A DNA stretch of 64,000 bases, taken from NCBI RefSeq assembly GCF_014199945.1, contig NZ_JACHOR010000004.1:310001-374000 (forward strand), read 5' to 3'. The notes under the pieces are model-generated. The model was given only the letters and a program-made list of their open reading frames with translations, had not been told where the DNA came from and searched no databases. The stretch is from Brevundimonas variabilis (GTDB lineage Bacteria; Pseudomonadota; Alphaproteobacteria; Caulobacterales; Caulobacteraceae). How positions within the stretch are numbered: position 1 is the stretch's first letter; every line of letters begins with the position of its first letter. Shown piece after piece: positions 18,052 to 30,216 of this stretch. The position numbers and the translations under genes are program-made.

Positions 18052-18933
18052 TCAGGCGGCCTTGCGAGCGTTGAAGTCGCTGACCCACTCGGCGGTTTTG
18101 GCGATACCGCCAAACGGATAGAAATGCAGGCTGAGCGGACCGTGTCGCTCTGGATCCACGCGGCGTGCCAGGTCCTCGATCAGTCGGTCCGGTCCGGCCG
18201 TACCCATCAACTGTGTCAGGGACAGCCCGTAACGGCTCATGACCTTTGCCGAGGCGCCCACGCCACAGCGTGCCGCGAACCGCAGCAGGGTCTTCACGCC
18301 TGCCGGACCCGGGACACCGATGCGGATGAGAGCGTCGATGCCGGACTCGCGGACCTGTTCAACCCAGTCGACGATCGGCCTTGCGTCGAAACCGAACTGG
18401 GTGAGGATCGTCATGGAGATGCCGAGATCGGCAAGGGCATCCCGCTTGTCGCGCATGGCTTGCCACAGGGCAGGCGATCCGATCTCCGGATGGCCCTCGG
18501 GATATCCCGATACGCCGACGCTCTCGAGACCCAGGTCGTTGAGCATGCCGGAGCGGATCAGGGACAGGGCGTCTTCATACGGACCTTCAGGAACCGGGGG
18601 ATCGCCGGCGACGACAAACAGTCGGCGGATGGACGCTTTTGCCACCAGACCTTCGAGAAAGCCGCGCAGTTCTGCCTCAGAGGCAATTCTTCTGGCCGAG
18701 ATGTGGGGAGCCGGATCAAAGCCGAGCGCCCGGACTCGCTCTGCCGCCTTGAGGCGCGCTTCGAATGTCTCGCCCGGCAGGAAGGCGATGGCGATGCGCG
18801 TGCCGGGTGGAATGATGCCGGCCGCCTCTTCAAGGGCGACAACGTCCTTGGCGGTCATCTCCAGGGAGAAGGACTCCAGAAGTGAGCCCGCGCTCTCGGG
18901 AGCGACTGCTTGTCCCTGCGTTACGTCCAACAC
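18052..18933 (-). CDS. metF: methylenetetrahydrofolate reductase
   Basis: MetF interconverts 5-methyl- and 5,10-methylene-tetrahydrofolate using FAD. The product, about 293 residues, is an (alpha/beta)8 barrel with [44 protein letters not shown] and ILTQFGFD, all MTHFR landmarks. The first possible start is TTG at 18972, but GTG at 18933 has a strong GAGGAG site, so I chose it. In this context it would oxidise the 5-methyl-THF made by the O-demethylase; metF beside ligM is also known in Sphingobium SYK-6. It is divergent from the hydrolase and demethylase genes. Confidence 0.9.
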   Translation of the reverse strand: MLDVTQGQAVAPESAGSLLESFSLEMTAKDVVALEEAAGIIPPGTRIAIAFLPGETFEARLKAAERVRALGFDPAPHISARRIASEAELRGFLEGLVAKASIRRLFVVAGDPPVPEGPYEDALSLIRSGMLNDLGLESVGVSGYPEGHPEIGSPALWQAMRDKRDALADLGISMTILTQFGFDARPIVDWVEQVRESGIDALIRIGVPGPAGVKTLLRFAARCGVGASAKVMSRYGLSLTQLMGTAGPDRLIEDLARRVDPERHGPLSLHFYPFGGIAKTAEWVSDFNARKAA

Positions 18934-18993
18934 GTCAGCCTCCTCGACGATCGCTCTGGACGATCGTGACAACAGCCTCTAGCGAGCCTTTAT

Positions 18994-19028
18994 ATATTCG
19001 TATAGACGAAGTCTTCGGATATGTGAAG
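18994..19028. promoter_or_regulatory. candidate operator between metF and the hydrolase/ligM genes
   Basis: The spacer contains TTCG-N6-CGAA (18997-19010) overlapping GAAG-T-CTTC (19008-19016), within an AT-rich stretch ending atatgtgaag. A similar arrangement, inverted, lies upstream of the TonB receptor at 25074-25106, sharing the order ATAT, TTCGTA, GAC, TCTTC and ATAT. The nearby IclR-type regulator is the obvious candidate binder, but this is inference. Confidence 0.45.
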
Positions 19029-19038
19029 CGGAGGGGAA

Positions 19039-19779
19039 ATGTCGGTTACGCGCGCCGCGCCTCTCCTTCTTTTGCCGGGTTTGATTTGCGACGCGCAGAT
19101 ATGGCCCCGCTCGGTGTTCGCGCTCGGCTGTCCGGTCCTGGCGCCTGATGGCTACGATGGCGCAATCAGTCTTCCCGAAATGGCGAGCCTTGTGTTGCAT
19201 CAGGCACCCGCCAGGTTCTCGCTCCTTGGCCATTCGATGGGCGCACGGGTTGCGCTGGAAATCATTCGGCGTGAGCCCGAAAGGGTCGACCGTCTCGCAT
19301 TGGTCAGTACCGGCGTGCACATGCCGCGCGACGGCGAGGCCGCAAGCCGCCATGCCCTGTTTGACCTTGGCCGACGCGAAGGTGCCGAAGCGCTCGTGGA
19401 TCGCTGGCTGCCGCCCATGGTGGCACCGTCGCGTCGAGCGGACCACGCGCTCCTGTCACCGCTCACGGCCATGTGCGTTGGAATGGGGGTCGAGACCTTC
19501 GGCAGGCAGATCACGGCTCTGATCGAACGGCCAGAAGTCGAAAGCCTCCTGCCGGGTATCGCCTGCCCGACACTGGTTCTCGTCGGCTCCGAAGATCAAT
19601 GGAGCCCGCCGGAACAGCATCGCTTGATTGCGGCGTCGATTCCGGGCGCTGTGCTCAGAATCGTCGAGGGCAGTGGTCACATGCTGCCGGCAGAAGCCCC
19701 GGAAGACTTTCTCGCCGCTGTTTCCGGGTGGCTGGCAATGCCAGCCACTGACATCCAGAACGCCCAAATCACCCGCTAA
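19039..19779 (+). CDS. alpha/beta-hydrolase
   Basis: A 246-residue cytoplasmic alpha/beta hydrolase. The N-terminus gives LLLLPGLICDAQIW (oxyanion region), the nucleophile is Ser66 in GHSMGARVALE, the acid is likely Asp in VGSEDQWSPP, and His lies in EGSGHMLPAE. ATG 19039 follows GGAGGGGA. It is 32 bases upstream of the ligM-type demethylase, so it may hydrolyse an ester or thioester precursor of the methoxylated aromatic substrate. The natural substrate is unknown. Confidence 0.82.
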   Translation: MSVTRAAPLLLLPGLICDAQIWPRSVFALGCPVLAPDGYDGAISLPEMASLVLHQAPARFSLLGHSMGARVALEIIRREPERVDRLALVSTGVHMPRDGEAASRHALFDLGRREGAEALVDRWLPPMVAPSRRADHALLSPLTAMCVGMGVETFGRQITALIERPEVESLLPGIACPTLVLVGSEDQWSPPEQHRLIAASIPGAVLRIVEGSGHMLPAEAPEDFLAAVSGWLAMPATDIQNAQITR

Positions 19780-19811
19780 ACAACTAGCGTGATAACAACA
19801 GGAGAAACGCC

Positions 19812-21212
19812 ATGACGAAACAAAGTTTGCAAAATGTCTTGAACGGAGTGGACAACATCCCTCAGTTCCTGCGCAACCAGCAGGCCGGCCCGAATGCCTA
19901 TCCAGGCGTTCCAGCCGAGTACAGCAACTGGCGCGACGAGCAGATGGCCTGGCAGCAGACCTGTGTGCTGTTCAACCAGAGCTACCACATGGTCGATCTC
20001 CTGGTGGAAGGGCCCGACGCCTTTGCCATGCTCAACAGCATTGGCATCAACAGCTTCAAGGGGTTCGTACCCGACCGAGCCAAGCAGTTCGTTCCGGTCA
20101 GCCATGATGGCTTCGTCATCGGTGACGTGATCCTGTTCTATCTTGCAGAAAACACTTTCAACATGGTGGGCCGCGCCCCGACCATCGAATGGGTCGAGTT
20201 CCATGCCGCGACCGGCGGCTGGGACGTGCGTGTTGCCCGTGACGAGCGCACAGCTGTCCGTCCCGATCCACAGAACCGCAAGTCCTACCGGTACCAGGTG
20301 CAGGGACCCCACGCGATGAAGCTGATGGAAAAGGCGCTAGGCGCGACGCCGCCCGATCTCAAATTCTTCCACATGACGACGCTGAAAATCGGCGGTCGGG
20401 ATGTTCGTGCGCTGCGTCACGGCATGGCGGGACAGCCAGGTTTCGAACTGTTCGGCCCCTGGGAAGAACGCGATGAGGTGCATGCCGCGCTGGTCGCCGC
20501 CGGCGCCGACTTTGGCCTCAAGCTGGTCGGAGGCAGGACCTACTCGTCCAACACGCTCGAGTCGGGCTGGATCCCGTCGCCCCTTCCGGCGGTCTACACG
20601 GGTGAGGGCATGCGCCCCTACCGCGAGTGGCTGCCGTCATCGAGTTATGAGGGCAAGGCGTCGCTGGGCGGCAGCTTCTATTCGGATAACATCGAAGACT
20701 ATTACCTGACGCCCTGGGACCTTGGTTACGGTCCTTTCGTCAAGTTCGATCACGACTTCATCGGCAAGGAGGCTCTGGAGAAGAAGCAGGCCGGGCCCCA
20801 TCGCAAGAAGGTCACGCTTGCCCTGGACAGCGAAGACGTGATCCGGGTCATGAGCTCCCAGTTCCAGAAGGGCGACCGGGCCAAATTCTTCGAGTTCCCT
20901 TCTGCGGTCTATACGATGCACCAGTTCGATCGGGTGCTTGGCGCGGGTGGAAAGGATGTCGGTCTGTCCACCTGGGTCGGCTACAGTGCCAACGAAGGCC
21001 GCGGCCTGACGCTGGCAATGCTCGACGAAGAGCACGCCAAGCCCGGGACCCAGGTGACCTTGTTGTGGGGTGAGGAAGACGGTGGATCTTCCAAGCCGAC
21101 GGTCGAGCGTCACATCCAGACCGAGATCCGCGCCACGGTCAGTCCAGCGCCCTACTCGGAAGTCGCGCGCGACGCTTATGCCGACAGCTGGCGTACCCGC
21201 CAGTTCGGCTGA
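19812..21212 (+). CDS. ligM: tetrahydrofolate-dependent aromatic O-demethylase (LigM/DesA family)
   Basis: LigM/DesA enzymes transfer the methyl group of vanillate, 3-O-methylgallate or syringate to tetrahydrofolate. The 466-residue GcvT-fold protein is close in length to LigM (471) and shares its landmarks: EYSNWRDEQ, INSFKGFVPDRAKQ, LRHGMAGQPG, SNTLESGWIPSPLPA and GYGPFVKFDHDFIG. Tyr30 and Tyr244 correspond to the two conserved tyrosines of the LigM active site. Strong AGGAG site before ATG. The neighbours metF and purU handle the resulting methyl-THF. I cannot tell vanillate from syringate preference; the symbol names the family. Confidence 0.88.
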   Translation: MTKQSLQNVLNGVDNIPQFLRNQQAGPNAYPGVPAEYSNWRDEQMAWQQTCVLFNQSYHMVDLLVEGPDAFAMLNSIGINSFKGFVPDRAKQFVPVSHDGFVIGDVILFYLAENTFNMVGRAPTIEWVEFHAATGGWDVRVARDERTAVRPDPQNRKSYRYQVQGPHAMKLMEKALGATPPDLKFFHMTTLKIGGRDVRALRHGMAGQPGFELFGPWEERDEVHAALVAAGADFGLKLVGGRTYSSNTLESGWIPSPLPAVYTGEGMRPYREWLPSSSYEGKASLGGSFYSDNIEDYYLTPWDLGYGPFVKFDHDFIGKEALEKKQAGPHRKKVTLALDSEDVIRVMSSQFQKGDRAKFFEFPSAVYTMHQFDRVLGAGGKDVGLSTWVGYSANEGRGLTLAMLDEEHAKPGTQVTLLWGEEDGGSSKPTVERHIQTEIRATVSPAPYSEVARDAYADSWRTRQFG

Positions 21213-21231
21213 CTGGAAACGGCGCCGTCGG

Positions 21232-22020
21232 CTAAACCGGCGGCGCCGGCTCGTCCTCGGGATCAGCCTGATCCGGGCTCTCCAGAAGATCGACAGCCCG
21301 CTTCAGGAGATCAATCGTCTCCGTCTCCATCAGCGGCGTCGCCCGAGGCAACGGTATGGCAATGCTGATCGCGCCCACCGGCCGCCCCTCGGCCATCACG
21401 ACGCGAGCGATGCCGCGTATGCCCGGGGTGTGTTCTTCACGCGTCCGGGCGATCCCCGTCTCGCGAACCTGCATCAGCTCGGCCCGCAGGTCCTGTTCAT
21501 CCGTCAGGGTGTGCGCCGTGAAGGCTTCGCGTTCCGACGTCGCAAAATACTCGGCCAGATCCGCTTCGGAATAGCTGGCGAGGATGGCCTTGCCGGCTGC
21601 AAAGGCGTGCATCGGCGCGCGCCGGCCAACATCCAGGGTATAGCGCAGCGCATGGGTGCCGACTTCGCTGACCGCAGCCTCGACCTCATGGCCGCGCGGC
21701 ATGAAGAAGCCTGCGGTCTCGTTCAGCCGAACTCTCAGTGACCGGACGATCGGACCGGCTCGCTGGACGAGGGTGTCGGCCATCCGTCGAGGCTGAAGCC
21801 TCTCCAGGCCATTGCCCGGACCGTAGCGCCGTCCAACACGCTCTATGTAGCCGCGCTCGGCAAGGGTGGTGAGCAGATAGGAAAGGCTGCTGACCGGGAT
21901 CACGAGGGCCGAGGCGATTTCATGGGCGGCCAGCGGACGGCCTTGTGAAACGAGCAACTCGAGGATGTCGAGCGTTCGCATGGCCGACTTGACGGTGGAG
22001 GTACTGCCTGTGTCACTCAT
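21232..22020 (-). CDS. IclR-family transcriptional regulator
   Basis: A 262-residue regulator with an N-terminal winged helix (AMRTLDILELL, then HEIASALVIPVSSLSYLLTTL) and an IclR effector domain (HALRYTLDVGRRAPMHAFAAGKAILA, ARTREEHTPGIRGIARVV, GAISIAIP). ATG 22020 is chosen because it gives the normal family length; upstream in-frame sequence is not protein-like. IclR proteins often govern aromatic catabolism with an aromatic acid as effector. Its position between ligM and the TonB receptor makes those genes likely targets. The stop converges on ligM with a 19-bp gap. Confidence 0.9.
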   Translation of the reverse strand: MSDTGSTSTVKSAMRTLDILELLVSQGRPLAAHEIASALVIPVSSLSYLLTTLAERGYIERVGRRYGPGNGLERLQPRRMADTLVQRAGPIVRSLRVRLNETAGFFMPRGHEVEAAVSEVGTHALRYTLDVGRRAPMHAFAAGKAILASYSEADLAEYFATSEREAFTAHTLTDEQDLRAELMQVRETGIARTREEHTPGIRGIARVVMAEGRPVGAISIAIPLPRATPLMETETIDLLKRAVDLLESPDQADPEDEPAPPV

Positions 22021-22082
22021 GGTTCTGGAGCTCCCATGCGGCGTGAGCCGCGGACTGGCAAGAGGCGCGCGCTCCCTCCCGG

Positions 22083-22487
22083 CTAGGGCAACGGCTGAAA
22101 GCTGAGACCGCCTCTCCGTTCCGAGAACTGCCATACGCCGTCTGTCCGGACAAATCGGTCGTGGAAGGTCCCCACGAGAGGGGGCTTGTCGGGATCGACG
22201 TAGAGCAGAATGACGCTGGACGCGGACGCCGTATCCTCGGTCTCCGCAGTCACCACGATGTTGGAGCAAATGTGCTGGGTGGTCCGCGGCGGCCGCGCCC
22301 TGAAGGCCGCGAGCAAGGCTTCACGACCCACAATCGGATCCTGCGGTGCCGTTGGTCGGGTCATCAAGCCGTCGGCCGTGAACAGAGCGACGAGATCCTC
22401 CCATCGCGCCTGGTCATTCAGGGTCGCATAGACGTTGATGAGTCGGGCACAATCCAGCTCGATGTCGCGTCGTTCTGCCGGGTTCAT
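22083..22487 (-). CDS. SnoaL-like / NTF2-fold protein
   Basis: A protein of about 134 residues with the cone-shaped NTF2/SnoaL fold signatures: ARLINVYATLNDQARWEDLVALFTADG, IVGREALLAAF, TTQHICSNI and the final FSERRG. Family members include scytalone dehydratase-like lyases, isomerases and non-catalytic small-ligand binders. I chose ATG 22487, preceded by GGAGA, over ATG 22499. It lies between the TonB receptor and the IclR gene on the same strand with short gaps, so it is probably part of the same aromatic-use unit, but the reaction is unknown. Confidence 0.78.
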   Translation of the reverse strand: MNPAERRDIELDCARLINVYATLNDQARWEDLVALFTADGLMTRPTAPQDPIVGREALLAAFRARPPRTTQHICSNIVVTAETEDTASASSVILLYVDPDKPPLVGTFHDRFVRTDGVWQFSERRGGLSFQPLP

Positions 22488-22540
22488 GCGGCTCTCCATG
22501 GAGCGGCCCGGAGCGATGATCGCCCCGGGCCTGTCCCGTC

Positions 22541-24964
22541 CTAGAAGCGATAGCCGACGGAGAAGCCGTAGGTTCTTGGCGGCAGATAGGTCACGCCGAT
22601 CAGGCGGCCGGTCGACACGGCGAACGTGGACGCCCGGACGTCTTCATCGCCGATGTTCTTGGCCCAGAGCTGGGCTGTGATGGCCCCGTCTCCGCTTTCG
22701 TAGACCAGGGACGCGTCGGCCATCGTGTAGGCATCCGAGCTTTCGATTTCCCGCGCGAATTCCGAGAAGAAGATCTGGCTCTTGTACGACAGGTCACCCA
22801 TCAGCGTCAGCTGACCGTCCATCGGCAACACGAACGGGAGGTCAACCTCGCCATGGAGGCTCCAGGCCCACTCCGGGGTGTTGCGGACGCGGTTACCTGC
22901 CAGTTGCAGGTTGCCGCCACCCGGTGCGCCGAAGGCGGTGGGGCTTGGATTGGTGACGGGATTGTAGGCTGGCCCCCCGGCGACATTCTGCGGTGCCAGG
23001 GGATCGACGGTGATGTAGTCGTCGAACTGTGCGTCCGTCCACGACAGGCCGCCCGAGACCCTGACCGTGTCGATCGGACGAGCGAAGAAGTCGGCCTCAA
23101 AACCGCTGGCCGACGTGCGGGCGGCGTTCTGGAAGATGGTGGTGAAGCCAGCGGGTCCGCCCGTGATGGTCTTGTTCAGCTGAAGACCTTCGAGCTCATA
23201 GCTGTAGGCCGCCATGTTCAGGGTGAGACGCTGGTCCAGCAACGTCGCCTTGACCCCGACCTCATGGTTGGTGATCTCCTCCGGGTCCACGATGGTCCGC
23301 GACTGGAATGCGTTCTCGCCGGAACCGGCTTTGAAGCCTTCCGAGTAGGTATAGTAGAGCAGGACGTCCGGATTGACCGCCCACTGCAGGCCGAGTTCCG
23401 GCGTGAAGTCTTCGAAGGTGCGCTCGGTCAGTGTGCTGCCCCTCGGTGAATAGAGGGTCGGCAGGGCCTGCAGCGGAGCCGTTGCGGAATAGCGGATGAT
23501 GTAGCCGGCGTTGTCGGTGGTGACAGTCTCACGGCTGTATCGACCGCCAACCTTGACGCTCAGACCGGACAGCTGTTCGGAGAGGGTACCAAGGTTGAAC
23601 GTCGCCTGACCGAACAGGGCCGTGGCCTCGGTCTGGAGGTCAGAGCTGACGCAAACCCGCTTGGGCGTCTGAATAGCCGAACCCCCCGTCGTGTCCCCCG
23701 GGCCATAGCCACAGAAGGAATAGGCGACGTCGAGCGGAATGCCATCCCGCGCCAGGATCGCGGGCGTGCCGGGAAGGCCGGTGCTGCGGCCGAATCCGAC
23801 GTTGTCGATCGGGTTCTGCTGCTCCTCGAAATAGTAGCCGCCGAGCACGAGGTTCACGAAATCCGTGTCGTAGTTCATCTGCAGTTCCGTCGAGAACTGC
23901 TCGCTGTCGATGCGGCGTTCCTGAACCGTCGAGTTGAACCCGTTGACCGTGAAGGCGCTGACGACGGCCGACAGGTCGAGGTCTTGGAACAGGGAGGATT
24001 CGAAGCTGCGGAAGTTGGTGATGTTCGTGAACGACAGGTTTTCGCTCACGTTCGCCCGGAACGTCGAGGTGAAGGCGTAGGATTCCGTGCTGGTACCGGG
24101 CTGGATCTCGCTGGCGAGATCGCGGGGGTCGGTCGCATAACCGCCGACGCCGAAGGCCGGAAGGCGCGCCACGCCGGGAAAGCTTGCGCGCAGATAGTGG
24201 ATGGCACCGGAGCTGTCATCCTGGCGGAAATACTCACCCGACAGCAGAAGGCTGACATCGGGGGTGAAGTCGAAGTTGAGCTGACCCCGGAACATTCTCC
24301 GGTTCAGATCATCCACGTCGGCGCCGGTGAAGGGGTTCTCTCCAAAGCCATCCCGGGCTTCGGTCTTGCCCGCGATGCGGAACTGGATGCCGTCGGTAAT
24401 CGGCCCGCCGATCGCGACTTCGGTGTTCAGGGCGTTGTAGCTGCCGATGGTCAGTCGACCATAGCCTTCCATGACGTCGGAGGGCTTGGCCGTGATGACG
24501 TTGATGGAGCCACCGACCGCGTTCCGCCCGTAGAGCGTGCCCTGCGGACCACGGAGCACTTCGACCCGCTGGACGTCGAAGAGCGACGTCAGTTGAGCCT
24601 CGGCGCGGGCGACATAGGCCCCGTCGACGTGGAGGGCCACGCCCGTGGACGATCCCGTCGTCGACGTATTGGCGCCGACGCCACGGATGAAGATCTTGGC
24701 CTGGTTGAAGTCGTTGCCAAAATTGACGGACGGCACGATCGTCTGAAGGTCTGAAAGGTTGTTGACCTGTGCGTTGTTCAGTCGCTCCTCGCCGAGGGCC
24801 GTCACGGCGATGGACACGTCCTGCAGCGACTGTTCACGACGCGACGCCGTGACGATGATGTCGTCTACGGTCGTTGGCTCTTGCGTATCGGCAGGCACGC
24901 CGGTCTGGGCATAGGCACTCGTGGAAGTCAGAAGCGCCAAAAGGGCACCGGTCACAACTCTCAT
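22541..24964 (-). CDS. TonB-dependent receptor (aromatic cluster, first)
   Basis: An 807-residue outer-membrane receptor. The signal peptide ends in SAYAQ; a TonB-box-like DDIIVTASR follows, then the plug (LSDLQTIVPSVNFG, KIFIRGVGAN, VEVLRGPQGTLYGRNAVGGSINV) and a beta-barrel ending YGFSVGYRF. GGAGG precedes ATG 24964. The IIVTA(S/Q)RR start and RNAVGG plug are typical of sphingomonad/Caulobacter receptors often found beside aromatic-catabolism genes. Here it may carry lignin-derived aromatic acids across the outer membrane. It has its own upstream region with a candidate operator. Confidence 0.9.
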   Translation of the reverse strand: MRVVTGALLALLTSTSAYAQTGVPADTQEPTTVDDIIVTASRREQSLQDVSIAVTALGEERLNNAQVNNLSDLQTIVPSVNFGNDFNQAKIFIRGVGANTSTTGSSTGVALHVDGAYVARAEAQLTSLFDVQRVEVLRGPQGTLYGRNAVGGSINVITAKPSDVMEGYGRLTIGSYNALNTEVAIGGPITDGIQFRIAGKTEARDGFGENPFTGADVDDLNRRMFRGQLNFDFTPDVSLLLSGEYFRQDDSSGAIHYLRASFPGVARLPAFGVGGYATDPRDLASEIQPGTSTESYAFTSTFRANVSENLSFTNITNFRSFESSLFQDLDLSAVVSAFTVNGFNSTVQERRIDSEQFSTELQMNYDTDFVNLVLGGYYFEEQQNPIDNVGFGRSTGLPGTPAILARDGIPLDVAYSFCGYGPGDTTGGSAIQTPKRVCVSSDLQTEATALFGQATFNLGTLSEQLSGLSVKVGGRYSRETVTTDNAGYIIRYSATAPLQALPTLYSPRGSTLTERTFEDFTPELGLQWAVNPDVLLYYTYSEGFKAGSGENAFQSRTIVDPEEITNHEVGVKATLLDQRLTLNMAAYSYELEGLQLNKTITGGPAGFTTIFQNAARTSASGFEADFFARPIDTVRVSGGLSWTDAQFDDYITVDPLAPQNVAGGPAYNPVTNPSPTAFGAPGGGNLQLAGNRVRNTPEWAWSLHGEVDLPFVLPMDGQLTLMGDLSYKSQIFFSEFAREIESSDAYTMADASLVYESGDGAITAQLWAKNIGDEDVRASTFAVSTGRLIGVTYLPPRTYGFSVGYRF

Positions 24965-25073
24965 GTAATCCTCCCGATCGTCTTTGTTTTTGTTGGTAGT
25001 CGTCATGCCGCGCGCGGCCATGACGCCGATCTCGCCGGAACCTCCGTCCGGACACAGTCGCCTGTTTTCTTCT

Positions 25074-25106
25074 TATATGTGAAGATTTCAGGTCTACGAA
25101 GTATAT
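25074..25106. promoter_or_regulatory. candidate operator upstream of the TonB receptor
   Basis: This AT-rich patch, flanked by TATAT on both sides, lies in the 163-bp gap between the metE-like gene and the TonB receptor. On the reverse strand it reads ATATACTTCGTA, GACCTGAAATCTTC, then ACATAT. It resembles the site at 18994-19028 before the hydrolase/ligM genes, suggesting shared control, perhaps by the IclR protein. Confidence 0.4.
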
Positions 25107-25127
25107 CAGTGTGCCGCCGCTGGCAAG

Positions 25128-28183
<3,056 letters not shown>

Positions 28184-28191
<8 letters not shown>

Positions 28192-28858
28192 AGCGCAGAC
28201 CCAGGGCTTCCAGTTTTCCGCGCATGTCGTAGATGTCGAGCCCCAGTTCGCCAGCCGCGAGACGATCCCGCTTCGAGGTTTCATTCGCCTCGCGGGTCAT
28301 CCCCTTTTGCAGAACGTCAGCCGCATCGGCGCGTCGAACGACACAGACTCCGTCGTCATCGGCCACGATCACGTCGCCGGCCTCGATCGCTGCGCCCGCG
28401 CATACGATGGGCACGTTCACATCCCCCAGCGTTGCCTTGATCGTCCCCTGCGAGAACACCGCCCGCGACCAGACCGGAAAGCCCATCTCGGTCAGGTCGC
28501 GCACATCGCGAACGCCAGCGTCGATCACCAGCCCCCGACACCCACGCGCCATGGCCGAGGTGGCCAGCAGGTCGCCGAAATAGCCATCCTCGCAAGGCGA
28601 TGTGGGAGCCAGAACAAGGATGTCGCCCGGCGACAACTGTTCGATCGCGACATGCAGCATCCAGTTGTCACCCGGAGGCGAGGAAATCGTAACCGCCGAT
28701 CCTGCAATCCGCGCTCCCGGGTAGATCGGGCGCAGACGCGAGCCAAGAAGGCCCGTTCGCCCCTGTGACTCATGCACTGTGGCCGTGCCAAGCCGGGCCA
28801 GGCCGTCAATGACGTCGCTGTCTGCACGCTGAATGCTGCGAACCACTCGACCGGCCAT
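28184..28858 (-). CDS. ligK: 4-carboxy-4-hydroxy-2-oxoadipate aldolase / oxaloacetate decarboxylase (LigK)
   Basis: LigK splits 4-carboxy-4-hydroxy-2-oxoadipate to pyruvate and oxaloacetate, the last step of the pathway. The 224-residue RraA-fold protein has [33 protein letters not shown], and [14 protein letters not shown], which contains the Arg-Asp pair that holds substrate and metal. ATG 28858 follows AGGAG and is preferred to an upstream start. It is the first gene of the ligK-ligU-ligI-metE-like operon, divergent from the LysR gene, with a palindrome between. Confidence 0.92.
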
Positions 28859-28896
28859 CGGCAACTCCTGAAACCCGAATCCGTGTTGGCTCACCG

Positions 28897-28926
28897 CCGG
28901 GAAAGCTTCAAATCAGCTTTGCCCGG
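28897..28926. promoter_or_regulatory. palindrome in the ligK / LysR divergent promoter
   Basis: CCGGGAAAGCT (28897-28907) faces AGCTTTGCCCGG (28915-28926) across TCAAATC; the arms match over 11 positions with one extra G in the right arm. Its place midway between the ligK and LysR starts fits a LysR-type operator controlling both directions. It is an inferred site. Confidence 0.5.
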
Positions 28927-28954
28927 AGGCGATAAGATTTTACGATAGGTCACC

Positions 28955-30160
28955 ATGAACGTGTCCCCCTTCGACCTGAATCTCAGGCATCTGCGCGCCC
29001 TGTCCGTCGTGATTGCACGCGGCAACATGAGTCGGGCGGCAGAGACCGTGGGGCTTTCCCAGCCTGCCTTGACGCAGGGCCTCGCAAAGCTCGAGCGCAC
29101 CCTGGGTACGAAGCTGCTGGTACGTCATCCGGACGGGGTGCGGGCGACCGACGCGGGACAAGCCCTGGCGGAACGGACGGATCGGGCCTTTTCGCATCTT
29201 GCCGAGGCGGCGCGACAGGCCGGGCGAAGCGGCTTTGCGCGCCCGGAAAGCATCGTGACGGCGACCCAGTTGCGCGCCTTTCTGGCCCTGACGGATGCGG
29301 GCAGCTTTGTTGCGGCAGCGCGTGCCACGGGTTTGTCGCAACCCAGCCTGCACGCCGCCGTGCGCGATCTCGAGAAGATCTGCGCCGTGCCGATCCTGGA
29401 GCGGCAGGGCCGGGGCGTCGTCCTGACGAAGGCGGGAAACCGGTTGGCTCGCGGGGTACGGCTGGCCCGATCCGAGATTGCCGCCGGGCTTGTCGAGATC
29501 TTGCCGGGTGGGGGTGGCGATGCCAACCGGATCACGATCGGGGCCATGCCCCTGTCACGCGCTGTCCTTCTGCCAAGCGCGGTGTCCGCCATGGTCGCGG
29601 CCGAGCCCGGCTTTGTCGTCGACATCGTCGACGGAGCCTGGCGCGAGCTTGTCGATCCGCTCAGGGACGGCATCCTCGACGTCATGGTCGGCGCCCTGCG
29701 CGAAGACACGCATCCGGACCTGGTGCAAAAGCCCCTGCTTGAGGATCGCCTGATGGTTGTCGGGCGCCGGGGACATCCGCTTTCATCCGCCGTTGCCTTC
29801 GACGCCGCGGCGCTTGCGACCTATCCTTGGGTGATCGGACGCCCCGGTTCTCCATTGCGACTGTTGTGGCAGGCCCTGTTTGCGGACGGACCCATGCCGG
29901 CATCCCCCGTCGAGTGCGGATCGGTCACGGCCATCCGGGGCATATTGCGAGGCAGCGACCTTCTGACCCTTCTGTCGTACGATCAGGTGCGACTGGAAAT
30001 CGAAGCGGGCGTGCTGGCGCCGATCGGGCTTCCGCTGACGGAAACGCGGCGGACGATCGGGATAACGACGCGGCGAGACTGGCGGCCCACGCCATCCCAA
30101 TCCAGATTCCTGGCCCTGATTGACGAAGCAGCCACGACGTCGATTCGGGAAATTGAATAG
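28955..30160 (+). CDS. LysR-type regulator with two tandem HTH domains
   Basis: A 401-residue regulator, longer than the usual ~300 because it has two LysR winged helices. The first is at residues 11-69 (LRHLRALSVVIARGNMSRAA, then GLSQPALTQGLAKLE). The second is at 105-163 (QLRAFLALTDAGSFVAAARA, then GLSQPSLHAAVRDLE). The effector-binding domain follows from about 190 to 385 (ITIGAMPLSRAVLLPSAV, LDVMVGALRED). It probably activates the divergent lig operons in response to protocatechuate or a ring-cleavage product, in the place held by LigR in other strains. The doubled HTH may let one dimer contact four half-sites. Confidence 0.88.
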   Translation: MNVSPFDLNLRHLRALSVVIARGNMSRAAETVGLSQPALTQGLAKLERTLGTKLLVRHPDGVRATDAGQALAERTDRAFSHLAEAARQAGRSGFARPESIVTATQLRAFLALTDAGSFVAAARATGLSQPSLHAAVRDLEKICAVPILERQGRGVVLTKAGNRLARGVRLARSEIAAGLVEILPGGGGDANRITIGAMPLSRAVLLPSAVSAMVAAEPGFVVDIVDGAWRELVDPLRDGILDVMVGALREDTHPDLVQKPLLEDRLMVVGRRGHPLSSAVAFDAAALATYPWVIGRPGSPLRLLWQALFADGPMPASPVECGSVTAIRGILRGSDLLTLLSYDQVRLEIEAGVLAPIGLPLTETRRTIGITTRRDWRPTPSQSRFLALIDEAATTSIREIE

Positions 30161-30216
30161 GGTCTGGTCGATAATGATTTGCCGGAGGCTGGACCCGACG
30201 CGATAGCTTCCCCGTC

